Source: Spinacia oleracea
Lineage: Eukaryota; Streptophyta; Magnoliopsida; Caryophyllales; Amaranthaceae
Direction: 5' to 3'
DNA length: 64,000 nt
NCBI RefSeq assembly: GCF_020520425.1
Contig: NC_079491.1
Coordinates: forward strand, 25,349,449-25,413,448
Shown here: positions 23,421-34,514 of the stretch, piece by piece
Layout: every line of letters starts with the position of its first letter
Numbering within the stretch: position 1 is the stretch's first letter
The notes under the pieces: generated by a model
What the model was told of the DNA's origin: nothing
Seen by the model: only the letters and a program-made list of their open reading frames with translations
Database searches by the model: none
Translations under genes and position numbers: made by a program

Positions 23421-23844
23421 ATCGTACGAATAAGCATCGGACGAGGCCTGCCGGACGAGGCCCAGCACGAAGCCAGGCCATCGCCCAGCAAGCCAAGCGC
23501 GCCGCACAAACAGCCACGCCAGGCCCAGCGCAAGGCCAGGCCCAGCAGGCCATGGCAGCGCGCACAGCGCGCGCAGCGCGCGCGGGAGCTGCGTGGGCTT
23601 GCAGCTCGCGCAGGCCTCGCTGCGTGGGCTGCTGCTCGTGCGCACGCATGGGCGGCCCATCGTGGCTGCCGTGTGTGCGTGTGTAAGTGTTTGTGTTCGT
23701 GCACGTTTCCTAAAACGTGCAGAGTTCGGTTAATGATTAAATTCCTAATTCTATTTGATAAATTAATTAAATTAGAGTTCTTGTAGGATTTTAGGTTTAA
23801 TCAATTTGTATCTGAATAGGATTCCAATTCCCTTTCCATACCCC

Positions 23845-23853
23845 TATAAATAT
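23845..23853 (+). promoter_or_regulatory. TATA box of the copia LTR
   Basis: TATAAATAT within CCCCTATAAATATGTGG. It lies about 360 bp before the LTR end, at a position suited to start transcription of the element; the 3' LTR has the identical motif. Confidence 0.55.
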
Positions 23854-24208
23854 GTGGCCAGGGTTCACAATTTAAAACGAGTTTCAAAGTATTCAAAGTG
23901 AGTTTTTGAGAGAAAAATTCAGCCACACATCTTGCTCAAAAGTGCCGAAAATTCTAGTACCTTAAGGGCGATTCTAGTTGGTCAATCTTAAGGCGGATCC
24001 GGACGTGCTGTGGACTATCTACGGAGGGACGACACTTGGAGTCCTAAAGACTTGTTCTTGTTCGGTTCGGGCGCAGCTAGGGAGGGCACGCAACAAAGAG
24101 TAAGCATCTAAATTATGCTATATGATTATGTGTAAATAATATGTAATCCTGGGTTAATGGTTGTTTCCGCATGATTTATGTAATATCATATGTATCATAA
24201 CCTAACAG

Positions 24209-24222
24209 TGGTATCACGAGCC
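24209..24222 (+). other. Primer-binding site (tRNA-Met)
   Basis: TGGTATCACGAGCC follows the 5' LTR after one base. It matches the usual TGGTATCAGAGCC complementary to the 3' end of initiator tRNA-Met except for one extra C. Confidence 0.88.
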
Positions 24223-25000
24223 CCTTATTATTTTCATAATCTAAAATTGCATGAACATGGTTAAATATTACAAATTTGCAAGAATTAAAAGGGGTGATTA
24301 ATTTTCGTAATTGTTAATTAATTGCAAATTGCGTTTATTTAATTATACGTACGCAGTTTTTCGGCAGTTTCTTCGTTACTCATCCAAATCGAGTGATTTT
24401 TGTGTCAATTTCGCATGTAAAAGGCATTCTAAAATTTTGACAAAAATAGTTTTTTTCTGCCGAACCCAGAATTCTCAAATTCGAAGCCTAACTATGACTT
24501 TTCGAAGGTTTTAGTTTTTCGAATGCAAAATTTCGTAAATTTAAGATGTTAAATTAAATATTTGCGATTCTTGTTGATAAATCTTGAATTTTTGATTGAC
24601 CTACTGTATATGTTTAACAAGTTTTAATGCCTAGCCTTGTTAATTATGCAATCTAATTTGTAATTATGATTAATTTGTTGAAAATTAGAATAATTTAGAA
24701 TTAATTTGATTTTCATAATTAATTATAATTTAGTTAGAAACCTATGATTAAAAACCACCATAAAAATTGTAAATTTATGATAAATTTTAAATTTTTATGA
24801 CCTAGACTTGAATCCATAACAATCGGAAATCAATTGGATAATAAATTTTCGATTTTTCGCCCTAAAATTATGAAATTAATAATATTTATTAATTTGTCAT
24901 TAATTTTATAAATTTTAAATTTTTTATGCGATTCGTTCATATAACTTGCACGCACAAAGCAATGGACGCTTCGTGTTACCCTTAAGGGGTGTTGTATAGT
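24223..25000. other. Copia leader region, non-coding
   Basis: AT-rich sequence between the primer-binding site and the GC-rich array. No gag reading frame was found. Confidence 0.5.
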
Positions 25001-25640
25001 GCGGGCATGCGACGACGAGCAAGGGAGCTCGTCGCCCGTGCGGCACGATTGCAATGAGCAAGGCATGGTGCACGTGCACAAGGCAGCAGCCCTGCCTTAT
25101 GTCGTGGGCCACGAGCAATGGACGAATGGGCATGGGCGAAGGGCGAGCCAAGGCAGTCGCGTGTGGGCAGCAAGCGAGCTGCGCCACAACGCGCACTGCC
25201 TCGCGCAAGAGCGCGCAGCCTCGCGCGCAGCGAGCGCAAGCTCGCGTGCCACGAGCGCTGCGCCCAGCGTTGCTCGCGCGCACAGCGAGCGATGTCGCGC
25301 GCCCAGCGAGCGATGGCTCGCACGCACAGCGAGCGATGTCGCGCGCCCAGCGAGCGATGTCGCGCGCCCAGCGAGCGATGGCTCGCACGCACAGCGAGCG
25401 ATGTCGCGCGCCCAGCGAGCGATGTCGCGCGCACAGCGAGCGATGGCTCGCGCGCACAGCGAGCGATGGCTCGCACGCACTGCGAGCGATGGCTCGCGTG
25501 CGACGAGCGCTGGCGCGCGCGCAGCGTGCGATGGCTTGCGATGGAAATGCAGCAGCTATGCGACGAGCGCATGGGCTGCGCGCACATGGCCAGCGATGGC
25601 TGTGTGCGAGCGGCCCATGGGCGTGCAATGCGTAGGGTGT
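25001..25640. repeat. GC-rich tandem array with 21-bp core units
   Basis: A block of about 640 bp, very GC-rich beside AT-rich neighbours, with units like AGCGAGCGATGTCGCGCGCC at 21-bp periodicity (clearest 25270-25510). Period 21 keeps several frames open on both strands, which produces overlapping Ala/Arg/Ser-rich ORFs of up to about 230 codons. None resembles gag or any known protein. Confidence 0.85.
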
Positions 25641-28600
25641 TTGCGTTACGATTAGATCGTTTTGAATGTTTAATTTGAAAATTTCAGTTCACGTAATTTT
25701 AATTAATTTTAAAATTAATAATTTAAATTATTTTCTTGGATTTTAATTTTGAATATTGTAATTATAATAAATGTTATTTATTCTAATTATTTTACTAAAA
25801 TTAAAATCATGAATTAATTTAAATAACGACTGAAATTAAATTAAACTTTTTGGATTCAATTATAAATTTATATGAGCTTTAAATTTTAATTAAATTTGTA
25901 TGTTTCCGGTTAGACTAGAAATACATTTTTATGTTTAAAATTGGTAAAGCATATGAATTTATTGGTTTAAGTGGGAGAGCTATTTAGTCATAAACTCTTG
26001 ATTAGGTCTACAAATCCTTAAGGTTAAAACAACTTGATTAGAATTAATAAGGACTGAATAATTGGTAGATTATTGGTGCCCTTGATTAATTGCTGCAAAT
26101 ATTTACGTGATGCATAATGTGTTTTACTAACCAGCTAAGTGGGCCATTCATGATAATGAATGGGTGAATGGTATATATTGTATATGTACTGTTTTGCAGG
26201 TTATGAAGTGACTAGTATGGCCCAAATAGGATAGAAAATATGGTCTGCGTACCATTAATTTGAATGTAATTGGTCTGAAGTACCAAAGTTATTTTTCAAT
26301 TCAAATATGGTCTGCGTACCATCAAATAGTTGTAATTAGTTATAGCTTATCCTATTTGAAGAAAATGGTGCCTCCCACGGAGATTTTCAAGACGGACTTT
26401 GAAGTTAAAGCTTCAAGATGAAGTCGGGCCATACTAGATCACAAATATCTTATGCATGTTTTAAGTTATTTATTGCTTTTAAATATGTCATAAAATGCAT
26501 GAGATCAAAAGCTTGATTATGTTGCATGATTAAGGATTTTAGTTCACTTAAAATCTAACCAACATAGTAAGAGCTTTAAGTTCCAAACTTAAAAATTGAG
26601 TTAAAAGGTGCCATGCCAAAATATACACTTGCTTGGATATCCTTTACATCAATCTAGTAATAGTTTTCGCTCAGCGAGGTGTTAATTATTGGTCCTAAAG
26701 GGGCAAGGTACACAAATAATTGTGAGTACACGTTAGTTTTGGTGAAACTCAACGATATAAGTAAGGAGTCCTTTTATGTCGTGGCAAAATCGATAGGTTT
26801 ACCTAACAAGTTCTTAGACGTACCTATCAACCAAAAGTAGTTTCTAGACTATTAGCAAAAGGCTTTTGCTTACCTAAGATGTTTTAGGATTAAGTCGACA
26901 AACTGTGCTTAGTTCTTCAATGATTTTAGGGTCTTGGAATCATTTTATTCACACCTGCCGGAACAATAAAATCGAATAAAATGCTAATAACTTGTTTGAA
27001 TTGCATGGTTGCTTTAATTTCAAGTTATTATTCATGATAAATGTTTAGACTTTGCATGCTTCAATGTATGTTTTAATTATTGTTTATAATTAAATATCTT
27101 GCACTGCAATAAATCCTTTTAGAAAGGTAACAGTAAATTTCCTCGATTGGTAGTGAATCCAAGAACGATTCACGGAAATGAGAGAAAATGAGCAATTTAA
27201 AATGTACATTTCTTATATCGACTTTTATGGTTGTTTTCGAGAATCAAAATCGAATGGCAAACCGATTGGTGATTGTGAATTCAAAATACAATGTAGTTTT
27301 GAGATCATAAAGCATTGAGTTTAATACGCTCAGCTTTACCAATGGTTAACAACCTAATATCTTTGTCCATTTAATTCTCGAATGAGTCTAGTCCCTAGAC
27401 ATTCGAATAGATCGATGCTTAGAGAACTTTAGAAGCTTCTGGTAAGATCATCTAGTTGAAACAAAATATTCAACATAAATTAAAATGGTAAAGAACCTTG
27501 TTGGTGACATTGGACATGTCTAACAAAGTATAAAAGTCAACACTAAAGAATTCAATTCTTAAGACTATAAGAAAGGGTACAAGAAATAGGAAAACAAAGG
27601 AACAAATGAAAGGAATTTACAATTCCGTTTCTACCTAAAAGTTAATGTTTAAAGAAAAGTGACCTAGCAATCAAACTTCCTTGGTATCATATACCGCTTG
27701 AGGTTCTTACTTCGATAATAACTCAAACAATGGAAGCTAGGATACACTAATGACCTACAAGTGGGAAATGAAGCATGGCATTGCTACATTAATTGTAGGG
27801 TCATCTAAGTTTGTTTTAAGTCCTTTCAAAGGCTGGAACTTAATGGCTATTTTGTTCCATAATCAACATACCTAAATTTCTGTTTTCAAACACAGAAAGA
27901 CTCACATTCAAGAAAAACAAAAACAATGTTTGTTTGTTTATTTGAATGAAATGGTCAATTACAGGTTGAGTCAATATGCTTGATTAAAACAAACAACTCT
28001 TTAAAGAACTTTACTAGGTTCAAATCAACCCCTTGATTTGAGTTCCACTAATCTTTGGCATTGTTGCTTAGACCATATCAATAAGTTAACATTCAAAAGC
28101 TCTATTTTGATGGACTTTTGAAAGTTGATTGATCAATTCAAGACAAGCTAGTCTTACTTGTTGAAAGTAACAAAAGATATGAACTATTGTTAGAACGCCT
28201 AGACAATAGAGTTCAAAGCTAAAGAAAGATTTTATGACTTTATTATTTCACATGGATTTGAGTGAATATAGGTTTATTTACTCAAATGTGATATAAGTTG
28301 AATCTGTTTGGCTAGTTCAAAGATTCAGAAGTATAAAATCCACTTGGTAAGAAATCATAAAGATCTAGGTTAGATCATGTTGATGATTACTTAAATCAAG
28401 AATGATCATCAATGATTGTGTGTTGTAATTTCACAATCTAGGTCCATAAGATATGGCATATCTTAGTTGGAATAATCGAAGTCAATTAGTACTTGATTCG
28501 ATCAATGATGGATCATAAAGACTTTTCCTATAATTTCTAAAACAAAATGCTCAACTACCACCAAACTAAACCAAATTCGTCAAAGCTATTGAAAAGTAAT

Positions 28601-28895
28601 TTCAGAATAACTTTTCATAAAATATATCTAGAGAGTTGCAAAACTCAGTGGGAGCTTAGTGTTTGTCATTTCGACAAACTAAGGCCCAAGTATAGATATA
28701 TGTTTCATTATGATTTATTCAAATGAGGCACAAGGGTATTGTTTCTACCACGAATTTTGAGAACATAATGTTTGTTTGCTCGAAATAATGTCCTTTTGGA
28801 GATTCGTTTCCAAAATGACAAGTGGGAGAAAATAGACCTCGAAAGTCTTCGAGGCGAACAACAAACATAAACGGACATTCCGGAGGCTTTTCGAA
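25641..28895. other. Copia interior, no intact gag
   Basis: About 3.2 kb without a convincing reading frame. The segment AATATGGTCTGCGTACCAT occurs twice (about 26238 and 26305). Some stretches look like decayed gag-pol, but stops occur in all frames. Confidence 0.5.
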
Positions 28896-31110
28896 GTGCT
28901 TCAGAAAATCCGAACTTATTCTTTAAGGACTTTAGAAGTGGCTTTAAAGAATAGACATCTCTTAGAAGACTTTACAAGTGCTTCAAGGAGAACAATTATT
29001 CAAAGGACTTTCAAGTGGCTATTGATATTCTATTGTTTGATGTTCTATACCCTAGTAGGCATAGAGTTCAATTCACTGGAACTATGAGATTCTTCTATTA
29101 GATAGTGAAGAAACATGGAGTTCAGGTCACTGAAACTATGCAATTCTTCTATTAGATAGTGAAGAAACCTACAACTTGCAGTCAAACTATTATCATGTAG
29201 ATTAATGAATTTGTGACTTGTAAGAAAGCTATGACGAAACCCAGATTCCCTAAAATGGTTAGAGGCCATATATAGACTCAAATGTTTCAAATGGTTAAAG
29301 GCCATAAAACATACTCAATGTTTTGATGACAAAATTGAAATTTTGTTGATTTGCAAGAATAGTTTCACACCTATTGGTTGCAAGTTTGTTTTAAAGATAA
29401 AAACCATCAAACATGAAATTGTGTTCACACACAAAGCTAGATTAGTTGCTAAAGGTTACAAGCAAATTCACGGCGTGGATTGTGTTGAAACCTCATGCAT
29501 AATCATAATGCTCAAGTCTATAAATCAAGCAATGATTGCATATTGGTACATATAGCAATTGGATGACAAAACGTATTCCTCAATCAAATGTTGGAATAAA
29601 ATATGTACATGGTATGTCATAGGATTTGTGGATCCAAATAAATGCTTGAAAAGGAAAGCTAGCTTATAAAATCTAAGTACAGATTTAAGCAAGCAATTGG
29701 GAATTGGAACTGTATTTTAAGTGAAGCTAATAAGCATTTTAGTTTCATAAAATATACATGATTCTTATAGATATATAAGAAGTTTAGTGGGAGTACATAA
29801 AACTTAATTGGTCCTATGTGTATCACACACATATCTCTCTATTGTGAAATAACATTCAAATGCTAAATACTTAGATTTGAGATTATTCATCAATGACGGA
29901 CCATGGCGAAACTTAGTACATACTGGGTATTAAGATCTATTTACAAAGATCTTATGATATTGTTTTGGATTAAGTAATGGCATTTACTAAATCAAACACG
30001 AAAGTCTCCATTGGAGATATTCGACCCATGTGAATAAATCTAAGTAAAGGATGTTTGAACTATGTATAAGCATTTACTAAGTTAAACATCAAAGAATCTA
30101 AATGAGATTCTTAACCTATATTATATGTCAAAGAATTTAGCTGAATTTAGTATCTACTGAAACTAGATAAGCTAAAGTTACATGAATAGAATTCAATTGG
30201 GAATTATTCTGCAAAAGAATTTATCATGTATGATATAATATGAGGATCGCCAAAAACGTATCGTATGACTTTAGGCATGACGAACATATACCAATCTCTA
30301 TTGATCTAAGTGAAGATCAACTAGATTGAGATCAAGAATACTTATGGTACTTGAAAAGGTACATAGGAATAGTTCTTGATTCAAGGAAATAAAGATATGC
30401 TAAATATTGATGCTACACGCATAAACACTGGCAAAGGATCAAGCAAGACCCTTTGGAGTTAACCATTGATAAGGACGAGCTATAGAGCATCGTGTTTTGA
30501 AATGGCAACATGGATTGGAGACCATGAGTTGTTGCGTGGGAAATTAAAATATTAATTTCTATGTTCTAAGATACAGCTGGAAAGTCTTCCACATATCTGT
30601 GAACTGCTTGGATAAGCAAATCCAAACAAAGCATCACTAGCAACCTAAACAGTTGAAGTAAAAGTAATTATTGCCTAAGGAGCAATAAAACAGGGTTGTT
30701 TAAAGTTCTTCACTGAACTTGGGTAGATCACCTATCTGCTAGCTTGATGGTTCTTCATTGAAAAATGCGTAGAACCACTCTTGAAGCAAGAAAAACGTCT
30801 GCTAACTTGATGGTTCTTCATTGCAAAATGAGTAAAACCACCATCGAAGTAAGAAAGACTAGATCACATAATAAACAAACTCGAAAAGATCTTATCATCA
30901 TATCTCGAAGAACATTCGATGAAAAGGATATTAAGATTGGCAAAGCATGATAACTAAACCTATGCAACAAGTGAGAAGCAACACTCACGTTGTAGCACTG
31001 GAAATCAAGCGTAGCTTTGAATTCCATGAATTGTTTTAGAAGATGGGTTTGAGGCCCATGGTTATAAAACATTGGGGTTGAACATTTATCATATATGAAA
31101 TGTATTTTCA
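28896..31110 (+). pseudogene. Decayed copia pol (RT and RNase H remnants)
   Basis: The clearest piece, 29343-29560, encodes NSFTPIGCKFVLKIKTIK and HKARLVAKGYKQIHGVD, the copia RT N-terminal region (normally PIGCKWVFKIK...KARLVAKGY). QMDDKT and GFVDPNK words follow (29560-29640), and after 30640 a frame gives an RNase H-like KQVVW/LG segment. Stops are frequent, and RT motifs such as YVDD are not readable. The element cannot supply its own enzymes. Confidence 0.75.
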
Positions 31111-31877
31111 TATTCCATTTAATCTTGGTTTAGTATTAAATGATGAGTCCCTTCAAATTTGACGATATATTCAAGATAGACTGTCAGGACCAGTCCTGTG
31201 ACTAAGAAATGTCTATCAAGTGAACTTGAATGTCAAAGGTTGAAAATGGTCCCTAGTCGGAGTTTTCTATAAAATTGGACGCATAGAAAACATTAGACGA
31301 TTAGAATGCAAGATGACTAGTAGTTCTGTTTCTTGAACTATGTGGACATGGCAATGTCATAATCATTTGCATAGATACTTACTTTGGGAAGACTAGTATC
31401 GGACAAGACCTATGAAACTTTACTGTAAGAGATGAAAGTCTGTCATAAGTAAATTTCATTAAATTATTAGACACTAAATCCTCAATACCTGAGTGATTTG
31501 AGATTACTTGTTTGAGAACTGGTTGCTTTGACGTTGACCAACCGTCGCACCGTAAAAGGAGGCTATAAAGGCAACGCTCAGGTAATCACCTATCAAACGA
31601 AGTCTAATCTCAAGATCGCAAGATTGGGATTGTCCTCCCATAAATCGGGATGAGATGCTTAAAAGTTGTACAAGGCCACTCGGAGAGCTAGAAACTGTGA
31701 AATGCATGGCCGTGCTCGGATGAATCATAGGCTATGATTATCTGTTTATTTGATCAGTTGAACTCTGAAACCGAGGAACACCTCTGGACATAATAAGGAT
31801 GACAACTCTTACCTTATGTTCAAGAGCAAGCATCGAGCGACAAAGGAATTAGGAAATGCACACTTGTCCCTAAGGAC
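31111..31877. other. Copia 3' interior, non-coding
   Basis: Region between the pol remnant and the polypurine tract. No protein feature was seen. Confidence 0.45.
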
Positions 31878-31888
31878 AAGTGGGAGAC
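31878..31888 (+). other. Polypurine tract
   Basis: AAGTGGGAGAC lies immediately before the 3' LTR (TGAAGGAAAT). This is the usual plus-strand priming site of copia elements and fixes the LTR start at 31889. Confidence 0.8.
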
Positions 31889-33313
31889 TGAAGGAAATAA
31901 TGCCCTTGGTCCAAGTATGCATTCTATGTTAAGTCTAATAAATGCGGTTCAGTATTAATTAACAAGTTAATAATTCAGTGAGATCAAGTGAGCTGAATGC
32001 CTAGCTAGAGGCCGCTTCAGTTCAAGTGGAATTAATGATATTAATCCACAGCTTACTCTTGACTGAACCCGTAGGGTCACACAAATAGTACGTAAACGGA
32101 TCAAGTATTTAATGGCATTAAATACTCTATCTATGGATATTCGGAATCGACGGATCTTGGTTTCAGTGGGAGCTGAGATCGTCACAGGCAAGAAATGAAT
32201 ACTCCGGAAACGATGATATTGCCGGAAACGGAAATACAGATCGTATCGGAAATATAAATATTATCCAAGTCGTAGATGTTGCCGGAAACGGAAACATGGT
32301 ACGTATCGGAAAATATTATCGGAAATGAAAATATTACCAGAATCGGAAATATTGCCGGAAACGGAAATATTGTCAGAATCGGAAATATTACCGGAATCGG
32401 AAAATAATTCCGGAAACGGAAATATTAAATATTTGTTCGAAACGGAAATTAATTCCGGAATCGGAAATGTTAAATATTGTTCGTATCGGAAATGAATTCC
32501 GGAATCGGAAATTTAATCGGAAGCGTATCGTACGAATAAGCATCGGACGAGGCCTGCCGGACGAGGCCCAGCACGAAGCCAGGCCATCGCCCAGCAAGCC
32601 AAGCGCGCCGCACAAACAGCCACGCCAGGCCCAGCGCAAGGCCAGGCCCAGCAGGCCGTGGCAGCGCGCACAGCGCGCGCAGCGCGCGCGGGAGCTGCGT
32701 GGGCTTGCAGCTCGCGCAGGCCTCGCTGCGTGGGCTGCTGCTCGTGCGCACGCATGGGCGGCCCATCGTGGCTGCCGTGTGTGCGTGTGTAAGTGTTTGT
32801 GTTCGTGCACGTTTCCTAAAACGTGCAGAGTTCGGTTAATGATTAAATTCCTAATTCTATTTGATAAATTAATTAAATTAGAGTTCTTGTAGGATTCTAG
32901 GTTTAATCAATTTGTATCTGAATAGGATTCCAATTCCCTTTCCATACCCCTATAAATATGTGGCCAGGGTTCACAATTTAAAACGAGTTTCAAAGTATTC
33001 AAAGTGAGTTTTTGAGAGAAAAATTCAGCCACACATCTTGCTCAAAAGTGCCGAAAATTCTAGTACCTTAAGGGCGATTCTAGTTGGTCAATCTTAAGGC
33101 GGATCCGGACGTGCTGTGGACTATCTACGGAGGGACGACACTTGGAGTCCTAAAGACTTGTTCTTGTTCGGTTCGGGCGCAGCTAGGGAGGGCACGCAAC
33201 AAAGAGTATGCATCTAAATTATGCTATATGATTATGTGTAAATAATATGTAATCCTGGGTTAATGGTTGTTTCCGCATGATTTATGTAATATCATATGTA
33301 TCATAACCTAACA
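31889..33313 (+). repeat. 3' LTR of the copia element
   Basis: Begins TGAAGGAAAT and ends CCTAACA. By eye it differs from the 5' LTR at six single bases over about 1417 bp (about 0.4%). Sequence after 33313 resumes the LINE with PTRALLKARHLIDEAACPWC. Confidence 0.95.
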
Positions 33314-33796
33314 GTTACCAACTAGAGCACTGCTTAAGGCTCGACATTTGATAGACGAGGCAGCTTGTCCGTGGTGTGGAGTGGAAGAGGAATCAAGCTC
33401 TCATGCCATATTCGATTGTGCGAGAGTGAAGGAGTTGTGGGAAGATGTTGGGTGTGTGGGTATAATCACAAATAAAGAGAATATGTGTGAGCTTGTAGCG
33501 AGCTGGGCAAAGACTGAAATGAAGATGAGACAAAAAGCATCAATTTTGGCTTGGTGTATATGGACTAATCGAAATATGATGGTATTTGATGGGAAATCAA
33601 CCCCTAATGGAGTACTTTCGAGTAGAGTACTAAGATTGGCAAAGGAACATGGTAAGTATAGCAAACAAATATATAAGCGTCCTTCTTTAAGGAACAATGC
33701 TAGCAGCAAGTATTGAAAAGCACCACCCATTGGCGTGACAAAATTGAATGTTGATGCATCTCTCGCCGTAGAAGGATGGGTGGGATTAGGGGTCGT
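33314..33796 (+). pseudogene. LINE ORF2 continuation (zf-RVT, RNase H start)
   Basis: Resumes after the copia element with the zinc-binding CPWCGVEEESSSHAIFDC (about 33367-33420), then a linker and the start of RNase H (KLNVDASLAVEGWVGLGV), which contains the first catalytic Asp. The frame breaks at GVV where the solo LTR begins. A TGA at 33714-33716 is one of its stops. Confidence 0.9.
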
Positions 33797-34480
33797 TGTA
33801 ATACCTCGTATTTTTATAATATTTATAAGTATATTTTATTATATTTATAAAGCATTTTACGATTTATTAACATTTAAATAATATTTAAATGCATTTTATT
33901 TAATGTGTTTTAATTAATTAGAATATTTATTATTTTAATTAATTACGAAACGAATTTAATTCTTGAGTCGGGAAATTAAATGAGTTGCAAATGATTTATA
34001 TGTGCTTCGGGTTTTAAATAAAAAGTCCAATCCGTTTTATTAAACGAGCCCAATCAAAAGAGTTTAATTTAAATCCTAAGCTAGCCCAAATCATTTATTT
34101 CCTAAGCTCAACTCAAATCTCCTAAGCCTAGCCCATCAAGGGATTAGGGAGCCTATAAATAGGACTCCCCCATCATTAAATGAGCCCCTAAAATTCATAA
34201 ACCCTATTTTGCTTTGCTTGCCCAACACTCCTCACTCCCTCTCTTTTCCTCTCGTCCGCACGCCCGCACGCACGCAACCCGTGCTCGTGCTGCTGTGCCT
34301 CATGCTGCTCGGCCTCACGCCCCAGCACTCGCTCTCGCTCCCTCGCTCCCTCTTCGCGCGCGCCCAGCGCCCACACCCCCTTGTCTCTCGCTCTTTCTCT
34401 CGCAGCTCGCCCAGCCAGCACGCATAGCTGCTGGTGTTGTGTTTCTGTGTTGTTGTTGCTCGTGTGCACCGCACACCCCT

Positions 34481-34514
<34 letters not shown>

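Larger units (their letters stand above)
22791..24207 (+). repeat. 5' LTR of the copia element
   Basis: It lacks the first nine bases seen in the 3' LTR and ends CCTAACA. A TATA-like TATAAATAT lies at about 23845. A GC-rich block (23440-23660) follows the CGGAAACGG-type array. ORFs here (23282-23786) are open by composition, not because they encode protein. Confidence 0.95.
22791..33313 (+). mobile_element. Ty1/copia LTR retrotransposon, 10.5 kb, non-autonomous
   Basis: Two direct LTRs (22791-24207 and 31889-33313) flank a primer-binding site complementary to initiator tRNA-Met and a purine-rich tract. The interior has only broken copia remnants, including an RT piece near 29340-29560 and RNase H-like words near 30640-30730. 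By eye the LTRs differ at six positions over about 1417 bp. The insertion splits the zf-RVT region of the LINE. The first nine bases of the 5' LTR (TGAAGGAAA in the 3' copy) are missing, and no clean target duplication remains. Confidence 0.93.

Noticed and set aside
23282..23786. Repeat array in the LTR considered as a CRISPR array
   Set aside because: Units vary in length and sequence and have no unique constant-length spacers. The array belongs to a plant retrotransposon LTR.
24924..25678. Long overlapping ORFs on both strands (up to 234 codons)
   Set aside because: They arise from the GC-rich 21-bp tandem array, where several frames on both strands stay open together. The translations are low-complexity Ala/Arg/Ser and match no retrotransposon protein.
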